DNA from: Xanthobacteraceae bacterium
Lineage (GTDB): Bacteria > Pseudomonadota > Alphaproteobacteria > Rhizobiales > Xanthobacteraceae
DNA length: 59,354 bases
NCBI GenBank assembly: GCA_019746355.1
Contig: JAIESC010000038.1
Coordinates: forward strand, 1-59,354
Direction: 5' to 3'
The notes beneath the pieces were generated by a model, which had not been told where the DNA came from, searched no databases, and saw only the letters and a program-made list of their open reading frames with translations. Numbering within the stretch: position 1 is the stretch's first letter; every line of letters begins with the position of its first letter. Position numbers and translations under genes: made by a program. Positions 9,017 through 17,258 of the stretch are shown in pieces.

Positions 9017-9484
9017 CTACGGATCGAACGGAAACTTCTTCGCCTGCCGCCTCGACGTCGCGCCTTCGCCGAAAATCGAACCGGATATCTCACGCGCAGA
9101 ACCTGCTCGGTCCCGGCCAGTGCCGCCGGCAAACTCCATCGACCGGCAGCACGAAAAGGCGCTCAAGGAATTGATGACGACAACCCATCGGTAGAACATG
9201 CTCATCACCAGACCATGGATGAAGCTGCCGAGCGTCAGCAGGGCACGCTCGGGGAAGGCCGCGGTCAGGATTGCGCGACCTTTCAGGTCAGGCGCAACAA
9301 ACGTCAAACGCTCCCGCAGAGCGCCCTGCTCGACATTGATATGCGTCAAGGCCTCGACGCGCCGGTCGAAATAGCGTGACTTCGGCTTGCCGTCTTTAAC
9401 GCAGATCAACGCGAAACCGCTGCTGACGTAGCAAGCTACGGCGCGCGATACGCGACGGGTTGCCAATCCGAAAGCGCGTCTCAT
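9017..9484 (-). CDS. Hypothetical 155-residue protein
   Basis: A minus-strand frame from the ATG at 9484 shows GC-rich third positions and reads as real protein in its middle (GFALICVKDGKPKSRYFDRR, then RERLTFVAPDLKGRAILTAA and a hydrophobic GSFIHGLVMSMFYRWVVVI). The C-terminal 40 residues are low-complexity and charged. No family is recognised. It is divergent from the DUF3141 gene with only 21 bases between the two ATGs, so either the start of one is further inside or the promoters lie in coding sequence. It may be a degraded gene. Confidence 0.45.
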   Translation of the reverse strand: MRRAFGLATRRVSRAVACYVSSGFALICVKDGKPKSRYFDRRVEALTHINVEQGALRERLTFVAPDLKGRAILTAAFPERALLTLGSFIHGLVMSMFYRWVVVINSLSAFSCCRSMEFAGGTGRDRAGSAREISGSIFGEGATSRRQAKKFPFDP

Positions 9485-9505
9485 CCTGCCCGAAAGGTCA
9501 TCCAG

Positions 9506-11287
9506 ATGGTTTCCGAGACGGTTGCGAGCAGGCAGTTGACACCGGAAGTCGGCGAGCACGCGGTGACCGCCGCTCCGTCGACGCCTGCAATCACCGCGCG
9601 GATGAACAAGGACCTGCCGCCCGATGCCGCCCCGGCTACGAACACGGCGCCCCACGCGAATGAAGTTTGGGGCTACGCGATCGACGTTTGGCAGCGTTCG
9701 GTCCTTTTCTGGGATGTCCTTCGCCAGCGTGCAAACGTCATGCTGGAGCACGACGAGGCCGGCATGCCGCCGGTGCTCGCATTCCAGTACGAGCTGATCC
9801 TCGACGCGCGGCGTTTCGACAAGCCGGCCAACTACGCCCTGCTGCGGATCACCGCCGCCGGCGACGATTGTGCGGAGGACTGCGTTGACGACAACAAGCC
9901 GCCGGTCATCGTCATCGACCCGCGCGCCGGCCATGGTCCCGGCATTGGCGGCTTCAAGCGCGACTCCGAAATCGGAATCGCATTGCATGAGGGCTTCCCG
10001 GTCTATTTCGTGAGCTTCTTTCCCGCACCGAGCCCTCGCCAGCATCTCGTCGATGTGCTGCACGCACTGCGCCGGTTCGTCGATGAAGTGATGGCACGCC
10101 ATCAAGGGAAGACGCCCATTCTCTACGGCAACTGCCAGGCTGGCTGGGCGGCCATGCTGGTGGCCATTCACTGCGATGGTCCCGTCGGCGCCATCGTGCT
10201 CAACGGATCGCCGCTTTCGTATTGGGCCGGAGAATCGGGAGCCAATCCGATGCGGCTTGCGGGGGGCCTCTTGGGTGGTAGCTGGCTGACCAACTTGATC
10301 GCCGATCTCGGCGACGGCCGCTTCGACGGTGCGTGGCTCATCCAGAATTTCGAGCTCCTGAAGCCCGAGGCCGCGATCTGGCAAAAATACCGGACCCTGT
10401 TCCTCGACGTCGATCGGGAACAGGAGCGCTTCCTCGAATTCGAGCGATGGTGGAACGCCTGGTACAGTTTCAGCCGCGAGGAGATGGTCGAAATCGTCGA
10501 TCATCTGTTCATCGGCAATGAGCTCGAACGAGGGACGCTCGATCTCGGGGACGACGTGAAAATCGACCTGCGCAGTTTGCGCAGCCCACTCGTGATCTTT
10601 TCGTCCTACGGCGACAACATCACGCCTCCCCACCAGGCGCTGGCTTGGCTCAAGGCGGTGTACGGGACCACCGATGCGCTGAAGGCAGCGGGCCAGCGGA
10701 TTGTCTATCTGATCAACCCGCACGTCGGACATCTCGGCATCTTCGTGTCGGCGTCGGTGGCACGATTCGAGCACCGCGCGATCCTGGAAAGCCTGAGCGA
10801 TGTGGAAGCCCTCGCCCCCGGGCTCTACGAGATGAAGATAACCAACCCGACCGGCGATCCGGATTGCCGCAAGCCGCAATACAGCGTCGCATTCGAACCG
10901 CGCCTCGTCGAGAATCTGGTTTTCGACCATCCGCGTGATGCATTCGAGCGTGTCCGGCAGGTCTCGGAGGCGAACGAAGCGTTGTATCGGACCTTCCTCA
11001 GCCCCTGGGTGCAGGCGATCTCGACACCCTGGACCGCGGCGATGCTCAAGTGGACGCATCCGATGCGCACCAGCCGCTACCTTCTATCGGAGAAGTTCTC
11101 GCCGTGGATGCACGCAATCAAGGCGGCCGCCGAACATGTCAGGAAGAACAGGATCGCCGTGCCCGATGATCATCCACTGCGCAGTGCAGAGCTGGCGTTT
11201 GGCGACCAGATTGCAAAGGCGATCGAAAGTGCGCGCCAGGCCCGCGATGACCTGCAGGAAGAGCTGTTCCGGCGGATCTATGGTTAG
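9506..11287 (+). CDS. DUF3141 protein, PHA-synthase-like alpha/beta hydrolase, short C-terminus
   Basis: A 593-residue alpha/beta-hydrolase of the DUF3141 family, related to poly(3-hydroxyalkanoate) synthases. The nucleophile elbow is GNCQAGW (Cys), the acid is in SSYGDNITPP (Asp) and the general base in PHVGHLGIF (His), so the Cys-Asp-His triad is intact. The VIVIDPRAGHGPGIGGFK segment fits the oxyanion region. From memory most DUF3141 proteins are near 750-800 residues and continue past the RIYG where this one stops, so this copy lacks the C-terminal region. It is followed 65 bases later by DUF1622. A role in granule or acyl-ester metabolism is inferred. Confidence 0.85.
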   Translation: MVSETVASRQLTPEVGEHAVTAAPSTPAITARMNKDLPPDAAPATNTAPHANEVWGYAIDVWQRSVLFWDVLRQRANVMLEHDEAGMPPVLAFQYELILDARRFDKPANYALLRITAAGDDCAEDCVDDNKPPVIVIDPRAGHGPGIGGFKRDSEIGIALHEGFPVYFVSFFPAPSPRQHLVDVLHALRRFVDEVMARHQGKTPILYGNCQAGWAAMLVAIHCDGPVGAIVLNGSPLSYWAGESGANPMRLAGGLLGGSWLTNLIADLGDGRFDGAWLIQNFELLKPEAAIWQKYRTLFLDVDREQERFLEFERWWNAWYSFSREEMVEIVDHLFIGNELERGTLDLGDDVKIDLRSLRSPLVIFSSYGDNITPPHQALAWLKAVYGTTDALKAAGQRIVYLINPHVGHLGIFVSASVARFEHRAILESLSDVEALAPGLYEMKITNPTGDPDCRKPQYSVAFEPRLVENLVFDHPRDAFERVRQVSEANEALYRTFLSPWVQAISTPWTAAMLKWTHPMRTSRYLLSEKFSPWMHAIKAAAEHVRKNRIAVPDDHPLRSAELAFGDQIAKAIESARQARDDLQEELFRRIYG

Positions 11288-11352
11288 GAGCTGGCTGATC
11301 CCTTCAGCCATTCCGCGATCGCAACCGAAGCCCACGCCGGAGGTAACGGCCG

Positions 11353-11766
11353 ATGGAGACCCTGGTCAAATGGACGGTGCTCGGCCTGGAGATGGCGGCA
11401 CTGGCAACGATCGTTTTCGGATTCTGTGCAAGCGCGGCATCGACCTTGCTCGGTGCGGAGGCGGACAAGATCGATCGTTATACGGCCTTCCGGCGCAATG
11501 TCGGCCGCACGATCCTGGTCGCATTGGAGTTGCTGATTGCCGCGGACATCCTGCGGTCGCTCGTACTCGAGCAATCGCTGATGAGCCTTGCCGTGCTCGC
11601 GGCCCTGGTCGGCATACGGACGTTCCTCAGCTTTTCAATCAACGTCGAGCTCGACGGCTGCTGGCCATGGGAGCGCGAGAAGCTGCGCACGGGCCTCGCC
11701 GCGCATCCTGCTGCCCCTGCTGGCGAAGCAGCCGACGAACCGCGCAACCACGCGAACGCGGCCTGA
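11353..11766 (+). CDS. DUF1622 integral membrane protein
   Basis: A 137-residue protein with three hydrophobic segments (residues about 3-28, 52-70, 76-93) and the family landmarks ALELLIAADILRS and IRTFLSFSINVELDG followed by WPW. DUF1622 proteins are small membrane proteins of unknown function. GGAGG lies eight bases before the ATG. The gene stops one base before the ATG of the heptaheme cytochrome, making it the first gene of the apparent hydrogenase operon; a role as membrane partner for the cytochrome is possible but unproven. Confidence 0.85.
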   Translation: METLVKWTVLGLEMAALATIVFGFCASAASTLLGAEADKIDRYTAFRRNVGRTILVALELLIAADILRSLVLEQSLMSLAVLAALVGIRTFLSFSINVELDGCWPWEREKLRTGLAAHPAAPAGEAADEPRNHANAA

Positions 11767-11767
11767 C

Positions 11768-12451
11768 ATGCCGCGCCACGACGGCCGAAACCGTGCCCAA
11801 CTCCGTAGACCAGGTGCATGGCACGCGTTTATCGGCGACAGGTGCGAAACGTGCCACACTCCGGCCCGCGGCATCGAGGCGGCCACCTGCATCTCGTGCC
11901 ATGCGACCGCTGCCGCCAACCTCGCAATGCAGTCGACCGCATTCCACGCCGGCATTCAGGATTGCCGCGGTTGCCATGTCGAGCATCGGGGGGCCGCTCG
12001 TCCGACCAAGATGGATCATGCCGCGCTCCTGCGGATCGGCTCGCATCTCGCTGCGGGTGCCGCGGGCCATCCAAGCGTGTCACGCCAGATGGTGAATGAT
12101 ATGGCGGCCTTTCTCGGCATCCGTGCCTCGCAGTCGGAGGAGAGAGGGAGGCTCGCCTGCGCCACCTGCCACGGGAATCGCGATCCGCACCGTGAGCTGT
12201 TCGGGCGTGATTGCGCCGGCTGTCACGACACACCGTCCTGGCGCATGGCCGGGTTTCTTCACCCCTCTCCTTCTTCCCGTGATTGCGCCCAATGCCATCA
12301 GGCGCCGCCGAGCCATTACATGATGCACTTCGAGATGGTTTCCAAACCGGTTGCGCGCCAGGAACAAGCACCGGTGAACCAGTGCTTCCTGTGCCACCGG
12401 ACGAACTCGTTCAACGACATCAAGGGAATCGGTTGGTACAAACACCACTGA
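11768..12451 (+). CDS. Heptaheme c-type cytochrome without visible signal peptide
   Basis: A 227-residue protein with seven CxxCH heme-binding motifs: CETCH, CISCH, CRGCH, CATCH, CAGCH, CAQCH and CFLCH. It resembles the class III/cytochrome c3-like multiheme proteins (HAFIGDRCETCHTPARGIEAA). Such proteins must be exported for heme attachment, yet the first 25 residues are basic and polar, with no hydrophobic core and no Tat motif. Either the true start lies in an unrecognised upstream frame, the 5' end has been lost, or it depends on a partner. Its position just upstream of the hydrogenase subunits makes it the likely electron acceptor for H2 oxidation. Confidence 0.88.
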   Translation: MPRHDGRNRAQLRRPGAWHAFIGDRCETCHTPARGIEAATCISCHATAAANLAMQSTAFHAGIQDCRGCHVEHRGAARPTKMDHAALLRIGSHLAAGAAGHPSVSRQMVNDMAAFLGIRASQSEERGRLACATCHGNRDPHRELFGRDCAGCHDTPSWRMAGFLHPSPSSRDCAQCHQAPPSHYMMHFEMVSKPVARQEQAPVNQCFLCHRTNSFNDIKGIGWYKHH

Positions 12452-12592
12452 CCGATGCGGACGGCGTCGCGTTCGCTCCGAATTCTCCCGACAACTTAAC
12501 CTGCATCATAGTTTCGTTTGACGGCTCCGCTCTAGTGTCCTGCCGGAACGCTCGGACCGACGCGTTGTCGAGTCCTGCGGATGGAGGATTCA

Positions 12593-12949
12593 ATGGCAGT
12601 GAAGCTGCACTTCTTCGCTTCGATTCGCTCCCTTCCCGCGGCGATGGTCGTCGCAGCAGTGACGACCGTGACGGGTGTGTCAGCGCAGACACCCCACCCC
12701 ACACCTCCGGCGGCAGCCACGCCGTCCGCACCACAGCAGCAGCCGTCGCCACCGGCTGCCGGCGGGACGGGTATGCCGATGCAGCACATGGACCATGGCC
12801 GGCAAATGCAGGGCGCGGGCCAACCGATGATGGAAAGGGGAAAAGGCGGGATGGGCGAGCACTCCGGCATGGGCGCCGGCGCGATGGGTGCGCCGCCCTG
12901 CCCTCCTGCCGGCCAGCCGGCGTCGGGCGGAGCGGCCAACTGCAAGTGA
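12593..12949 (+). CDS. Met/His/Pro-rich secreted protein
   Basis: A 118-residue product; the ATG at 12593 is preferred because GGAGG lies five bases before it. Residues 1-32 look like a Sec signal peptide ending VSAQ. The mature part is Pro/Ala-rich, then contains a Met/Gly/His stretch (MPMQHMDHGRQMQGAG and similar) and two cysteines near the end. Such sequences bind Cu(I) or Ag(I) in periplasmic copper proteins. It abuts the hydrogenase small subunit (an ATG at 12950 follows its stop directly). It may protect or supply metal in the periplasm; no family is assigned. Confidence 0.75.
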   Translation: MAVKLHFFASIRSLPAAMVVAAVTTVTGVSAQTPHPTPPAAATPSAPQQQPSPPAAGGTGMPMQHMDHGRQMQGAGQPMMERGKGGMGEHSGMGAGAMGAPPCPPAGQPASGGAANCK

Positions 12950-12988
12950 ATGTCCGCGGCGCGGGATGGAAAACAGCGGAGCGGACTC

Positions 12989-13960
12989 ATGAACAGCTCC
13001 GGCAGATCGGTCTACGAAGACCTTAGGCGGCAAGGCGTCTCGCGCCGGAGCTTTCTGAACTATTGTTCCTACATGGCATCGCTGCTGGCGTTGCCTCCGG
13101 CGGCGGCGTCGGCGATCGCGCAGACGCTGACCGCTTCCGCAAGGCCGAGCGTGATTTGGATTTCCGTTCAGGAATGCACGGGATGCAGCGAGGCCATCCT
13201 GCGGTCGTTCGAACCGACGCTCGAGGGACTGATCTTCGATCAGCTTTCGCTGGACTACCACCATGTGCTGCAGGCAGCGGCGGGCTCCGCCGCGGAGAGC
13301 GCGCGGGACGACGCGATCAGGCGGAACCACGGGAAATACGTTCTGGTCGTCGACGGAGGCATCCCGATGGCGCAGGGTGGCGCCTTGTCCACGACCGGAG
13401 GCAAGAGCGGGCTTGATCTCGTCCGCACCGCCGCGAAAGGGGCCGCCCTCGTCGTCGCCGTCGGTTCGTGCGCAGCGTTCGGCGGCATTCCGGCCGCGGC
13501 ACCCAATCCGACCGGATCCGGCGGCACCCTTGATGCATTGCGCGCCCTGATCGACGGCGGCTCGGTCACGGCGCCCGTTATCAATGTGCCGGGCTGCCCG
13601 CCCGTGCCGGAGGTGATGACGGGCGTCATCATCTACTTCCTCACCTATGGTGCACCGCCGCCGCTCGACGAGCTCCGGCGTCCCGTGCCTTTTTTCGGCC
13701 GGACCGTCCACGACGACTGTCCGCGCCTGCCCTTCTTCAACCAGGGTCTGTTCGCGCAGAGCTTCGACGACGAGGGCGCGCGGAAGGGTTACTGCCTCAA
13801 GGATCTCGGCTGCAAGGGGCCGACCACCTTCAACGCCTGCACCACGACAAAGTGGAACCAGAAGACGAGCTTCCCGATGTTTTCGGGCCACGGCTGCCTC
13901 GGCTGCGCACAGCCGAAGTTCTGGGACCGCGAGGGAGGCTTCTATGGCCGGCTCTTCTGA
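12989..13960 (+). CDS. hyaA: [NiFe]-hydrogenase small subunit, Tat-exported
   Basis: A 323-residue electron-transfer subunit. The start at 12989 gives a classic Tat leader (VSRRSFLNYC at 17-26, then a hydrophobic stretch). Proximal-cluster ligands are in ECTGCSE, GSCAAFGG and NVPGCPPVP; distal-cluster ligands are the His and Cys of TVHDDCP plus GYCLKDLGC; medial-cluster Cys are in FNAC and GHGCLGC. The proximal site has only the standard four Cys, without the extra pair of oxygen-tolerant group 1d enzymes. There is no C-terminal membrane anchor after FWDREGG, so the enzyme is soluble or held by partners. The stop overlaps the large-subunit start region. Confidence 0.96.
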   Translation: MNSSGRSVYEDLRRQGVSRRSFLNYCSYMASLLALPPAAASAIAQTLTASARPSVIWISVQECTGCSEAILRSFEPTLEGLIFDQLSLDYHHVLQAAAGSAAESARDDAIRRNHGKYVLVVDGGIPMAQGGALSTTGGKSGLDLVRTAAKGAALVVAVGSCAAFGGIPAAAPNPTGSGGTLDALRALIDGGSVTAPVINVPGCPPVPEVMTGVIIYFLTYGAPPPLDELRRPVPFFGRTVHDDCPRLPFFNQGLFAQSFDDEGARKGYCLKDLGCKGPTTFNACTTTKWNQKTSFPMFSGHGCLGCAQPKFWDREGGFYGRLF

Positions 13961-15743
13961 GCGCACGGCGACCGAGCTTGCCCAGCGGAGCGGACCTGCG
14001 CGCGGGGCGGATGGCGGAACCCGGCGGGTCGTCGTCGATCCCGTCACCCGCATCGAGGGGCACCTCCGCATCGAGGCTGACGTCGACGCGGATGGAGTGA
14101 TCGCCCGTGCGTCGAGCTCAGGGACGATGGTCCGCGGTATCGAAATCATCCTGAAGGGGCGCGATCCGCGCGATGCCTGGGCGTTCACCCAGCGTTTCTG
14201 CGGCGTCTGCACGGTGGTGCACAGCATCGCGTCCGTACGCGCGGTCGAACACGCCCTCGGCTACGTCATTCCGCAGAATGCACAGCACATCCGCAACCTG
14301 ATGATAGCCGCGCAGTTCGTCCACGACCACGTCATGCATTTCTACCATCTGCATGCCTTGGACTGGGTTGATGTCGTTTCGGCGCTGAAGGCCGACCCGG
14401 CGGCCGCCGCGGCCCTGCAGGCCTCGCTCAGCGCATGGCCGAACAATTCCGCGGAGCACTTCCGCGGCGTTCAGCAGAGGCTCAAGGCCTTCGTCGAAGG
14501 CGGGCAGCTCGGCATCTTTGCAAACGGCTATTGGGGACACCCGGCATACAAGCTGCCGCCGGAGGTCAATCTGCTGGCTGTCGCGCACTATCTCGAGGCG
14601 CTCGCCTGGCAGCGCGAAGTCGTGAAGATCCATGCGATCTTCGGCGGCAAGAATCCCCATCCGAACTTCGTGGTCGGTGGTGCCCCGTGCGCGATCAGCG
14701 AAACTCCGGATGCCACGGCCGTGTCGCCGCAGAACCTGCGCCTCGTCGGCGACCTGATCGGCAGGATGCGGGAGTTCGTCGACCAGGTCTACCTGCCGGA
14801 CACGTTGGCGATTGCCGGCTACTACAAGGACTGGACGGATCGCGGCGAAGGAGTTGGCAACTTCCTGTCGTTCGGAGAATTCCCGCAGGGAGTCGGCACC
14901 GCCGAACGGACGACGCTCCGGATACCGGCGGGTGCGATCGTCAACCGCGACCTGACCAAGGTGCATCCGGTGGACTTCGAGGATCCGGACGAGATCCAGG
15001 AGTTCGTTGCACATTCCTGGTACGACTACGGCGTCGGCAAGCAGGCGGGGCTCCATCCCTACGAAGGCGAAACCACGCTCAATTACACCGGACCGGAGCC
15101 GCCATACGAGCGGCTCGACGTCGACCAGTCCTATTCATGGATCAAATCGCCCCGCTGGAAGGGACTGCCGATGGAGGTTGGTCCGCTGGCCCGCGTGCTC
15201 GTGCTCTACGCCAGCGGCGACGCGGCAACCCGCGGTCTGGTCGATCACAGCCTGGGCCGGCTGGGCCTGCCGGTGTCGGCGCTGTTTTCGACGATCGGCC
15301 GCGTGGCGGCACGGACGCTTGAGACCAAGCTGATTGCCGACGCGATGAGCGGCATGCATGGCGCGCTGATGGCAAACATCGCCGCCGGCGATCTGGCAAC
15401 CTTCAATGATGTCATGTTCGATCCTTCCACCTGGCCGAAGCGAACGCGCGGCGTCGGCATGATGGAAGCGCCCCGCGGGGCGCTCGCCCATTGGGTCACC
15501 ATCGAGGATCGCCGCATCGCCAACTACCAGGCCGTGGTGCCGAGCACGTGGAACGCCGGGCCGCGTGACACGGCAGGACGTGAAGGTCCCTATGAGGCGG
15601 CATTGCGCGGCCATCGTTTGCACGACCCCGCGAAACCGCTGGAAATTCTCCGCACTGTTCACAGTTTCGATCCGTGTCTGGCCTGCGCCGTTCATGTCGT
15701 CGATCCGCACGGCGAGGAGCTGGTCCGGGTGAAAGTGCTCTGA
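13944..15743 (+). CDS. hyaB: [NiFe]-hydrogenase large (catalytic) subunit
   Basis: A 599-residue catalytic subunit. The start at 13944 overlaps the small-subunit end by 17 bases and has GAGGGAGG upstream. L1 is RFCGVCT (Cys86, Cys89) and L2 is DPCLACAVH (Cys578, Cys581, His584): the four Ni ligands are intact. Fifteen residues follow His584, the expected tail removed by the maturation protease encoded further down. The sequence fits a group 1 uptake-type hydrogenase. It has no signal peptide, as usual, since it is co-translocated with the Tat small subunit. The next gene begins within its stop codon. Confidence 0.97.
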   Translation: MAGSSERTATELAQRSGPARGADGGTRRVVVDPVTRIEGHLRIEADVDADGVIARASSSGTMVRGIEIILKGRDPRDAWAFTQRFCGVCTVVHSIASVRAVEHALGYVIPQNAQHIRNLMIAAQFVHDHVMHFYHLHALDWVDVVSALKADPAAAAALQASLSAWPNNSAEHFRGVQQRLKAFVEGGQLGIFANGYWGHPAYKLPPEVNLLAVAHYLEALAWQREVVKIHAIFGGKNPHPNFVVGGAPCAISETPDATAVSPQNLRLVGDLIGRMREFVDQVYLPDTLAIAGYYKDWTDRGEGVGNFLSFGEFPQGVGTAERTTLRIPAGAIVNRDLTKVHPVDFEDPDEIQEFVAHSWYDYGVGKQAGLHPYEGETTLNYTGPEPPYERLDVDQSYSWIKSPRWKGLPMEVGPLARVLVLYASGDAATRGLVDHSLGRLGLPVSALFSTIGRVAARTLETKLIADAMSGMHGALMANIAAGDLATFNDVMFDPSTWPKRTRGVGMMEAPRGALAHWVTIEDRRIANYQAVVPSTWNAGPRDTAGREGPYEAALRGHRLHDPAKPLEILRTVHSFDPCLACAVHVVDPHGEELVRVKVL

Positions 15744-16564
15744 TGCCGCACCCGCGCAAACGCACGTTCCTGTCGACAACCGCGCCATTGCGCGCCGGCG
15801 CGAAGCATCAGCAGCGGTGGAACGCCGTATTGTCTGGCCTGATCCTGGTTGCTGCGCTGCAGGGCCCGGCGTTGGCACGCCCCGGTTCCGGCTATGGCGA
15901 TCTCATCGACAGCTACTGCATCGAGCGCGGACGCCTGCGGGTCGGCGCGCATCAAGGACACTGTGCGGCGTGTCACCAGCCGGGCACTTTTGATTCGACG
16001 CCCGGGCATCGGGTCGAGCCGAACTGGACGGAATTCGAACGTGGCCGCGCGACAGGTCTGTTCGACTTCTTCTGTCCTGCACTGTCGGTGCCGGCCTCGA
16101 CGCCCCCGGCCGCCGCCCCGTCGCCGGGATCACCGTCATGGCTTCCGCCATCGCGCGAACCCGCCGCGATGGGTGCGCCGCCGGCAGTGTCATCCGCGGT
16201 TCCGCCATCAGACCAGAGGCAGCCGCCGGCTGTACCGCAGCCCGCATCCGGTGCGGCCGTTCCCGCCGCGGACTTGGCCGGCCGCCTCTCGGCCCTGCGC
16301 ACCGCGCTTCGCATAACAGCCAGCCAGGAGCCGGCATGGCGGGAATTCGCGGATGCCGTCGTCGCGGCGGCGCAGCGCCGGCCGTCCGCCCCCGGGACGG
16401 CCGCGCCGGCCGCCCGTCTAAGGGCGCGCGAGCTCGATTTGTCGGAACGCATCGTCGCGCTGCGGGCTGTCAACCGGGCGCTGTCCCGCCTCGGAGCCAA
16501 GCTCGACGATACGCAGCGGCGCCTGCTGTCGGACGATTTCGCTCCGCTGCTCGACATCATCTGA
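15743..16564 (+). CDS. Monoheme cytochrome c fused to Spy/CpxP-like (LTxxQ) domain
   Basis: A 273-residue secreted protein. A hydrophobic segment near residues 27-45 ending in ALA is the export signal. One heme site, CAACHQ, lies near residue 75. A Pro/Ala-rich linker of about 70 residues follows. The C-terminal 100 residues resemble Spy/CpxP-type periplasmic helical proteins: ALRITASQEPAWREFADAV is an LTxxQ-like motif, and KLDDTQRRLL a second. I know of no hydrogenase subunit with this combination. It overlaps the large-subunit stop (TGATG) and so is translated with it. Electron transfer plus a chaperone or metal-sensing role is inferred. Confidence 0.78.
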   Translation: MPHPRKRTFLSTTAPLRAGAKHQQRWNAVLSGLILVAALQGPALARPGSGYGDLIDSYCIERGRLRVGAHQGHCAACHQPGTFDSTPGHRVEPNWTEFERGRATGLFDFFCPALSVPASTPPAAAPSPGSPSWLPPSREPAAMGAPPAVSSAVPPSDQRQPPAVPQPASGAAVPAADLAGRLSALRTALRITASQEPAWREFADAVVAAAQRRPSAPGTAAPAARLRARELDLSERIVALRAVNRALSRLGAKLDDTQRRLLSDDFAPLLDII

Positions 16565-16590
16565 ACAGGTGGACCCGTCCGGAGCCGCAC

Positions 16591-16833
16591 ATGTGCCTCG
16601 CCATCCCGATGCAGGTCGAATCAATCGACGGCTTCCTCGCGCGCTGCTCCACCAAGGGCGTGTCGCGGGAGGTCAATCTCTTCCTGCTGCAGGACCGGAA
16701 GGTCTCCGTCGGCGATCACGTGCTGGTGCACTTGGGCTACGCAATCGAGATCATCGATGTCGCGGAGGCCTGCCGCTATTGGGAGGCGTTCGACGCGGCG
16801 TTGGATGCCATGGGGGAGCGTGCCGATGCATGA
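16591..16833 (+). CDS. hypC: Hydrogenase maturation factor HypC
   Basis: An 80-residue HypC/HupF-type chaperone beginning MCLAIPMQV, with the essential Cys2. HypC carries the Fe(CN)2CO unit between HypD and the large-subunit precursor. The conserved GDHVLVHLGYAIEIID segment is present. It follows the cytochrome/Spy fusion by 26 bases, and its end overlaps the start of hypA by eight bases. Confidence 0.95.
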   Translation: MCLAIPMQVESIDGFLARCSTKGVSREVNLFLLQDRKVSVGDHVLVHLGYAIEIIDVAEACRYWEAFDAALDAMGERADA

Positions 16834-17221
16834 ACTCTCCGTCTGTCTGTCCCTGCTTGACGAGGTCAGCCGCATCGCACGTGCTTCGGACGCCAGGGCG
16901 GTGCGCGTGGTCGCCGTGCGTATCGGCCCCCTTTCCGGCGTCGAACCGGATCTGCTGACCCGGGCGTTTGGCGTGGCGCGGTGCGGCACGCTCGCGGAAA
17001 CGGCGACGCTGGTCGTCGACATGAGTCACGTGCGCGTGAGCTGCACGGAATGCGGGGCGGAGAACGAAGCCGTTCCGAACCGGCTGCTGTGCGCGCACTG
17101 CGGTGGATTCAGGACGCGTGTGATCGAAGGCGACGAACTTGTCCTCTCCGCGATCGAGATGGATGTCGCGGACGACGGCGGACACGCGGGTGCGGCGGAA
17201 TTGCAGGCGGATGGCGCATAA
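16826..17221 (+). CDS. hypA: Hydrogenase nickel-incorporation protein HypA
   Basis: A 131-residue nickel metallochaperone. The N-terminus MHELSV gives the Ni-binding His2-Glu3, and the zinc site is formed by CTEC and CAHC (residues about 73-93). It works with HypB to insert Ni into the large subunit after Fe-site assembly. The C-terminus is somewhat longer and Gly/Ala-rich than typical (about 115). It overlaps hypC. Confidence 0.95.
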   Translation: MHELSVCLSLLDEVSRIARASDARAVRVVAVRIGPLSGVEPDLLTRAFGVARCGTLAETATLVVDMSHVRVSCTECGAENEAVPNRLLCAHCGGFRTRVIEGDELVLSAIEMDVADDGGHAGAAELQADGA

Positions 17222-17258
17222 CGCCGTCCGTACGGACCAGTGCGGGGAGAGGATCGTC

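Noticed and set aside
9017..11059. A 680-codon minus-strand open frame
   Set aside because: Most of it is antisense to the DUF3141 gene, whose plus-strand product has an intact catalytic triad; only the last 155 codons (9017-9484) look coding and are listed separately.
12452..12592. FNR box or sigma-54 promoter before the hydrogenase subunits
   Set aside because: No TTGA-N6-TCAA dyad or GG-N10-GC element was found; the operon probably starts upstream of DUF1622.
12680..14227. A 515-codon minus-strand open frame
   Set aside because: It is antisense to the hydrogenase subunits, whose metal ligands are all present on the plus strand.
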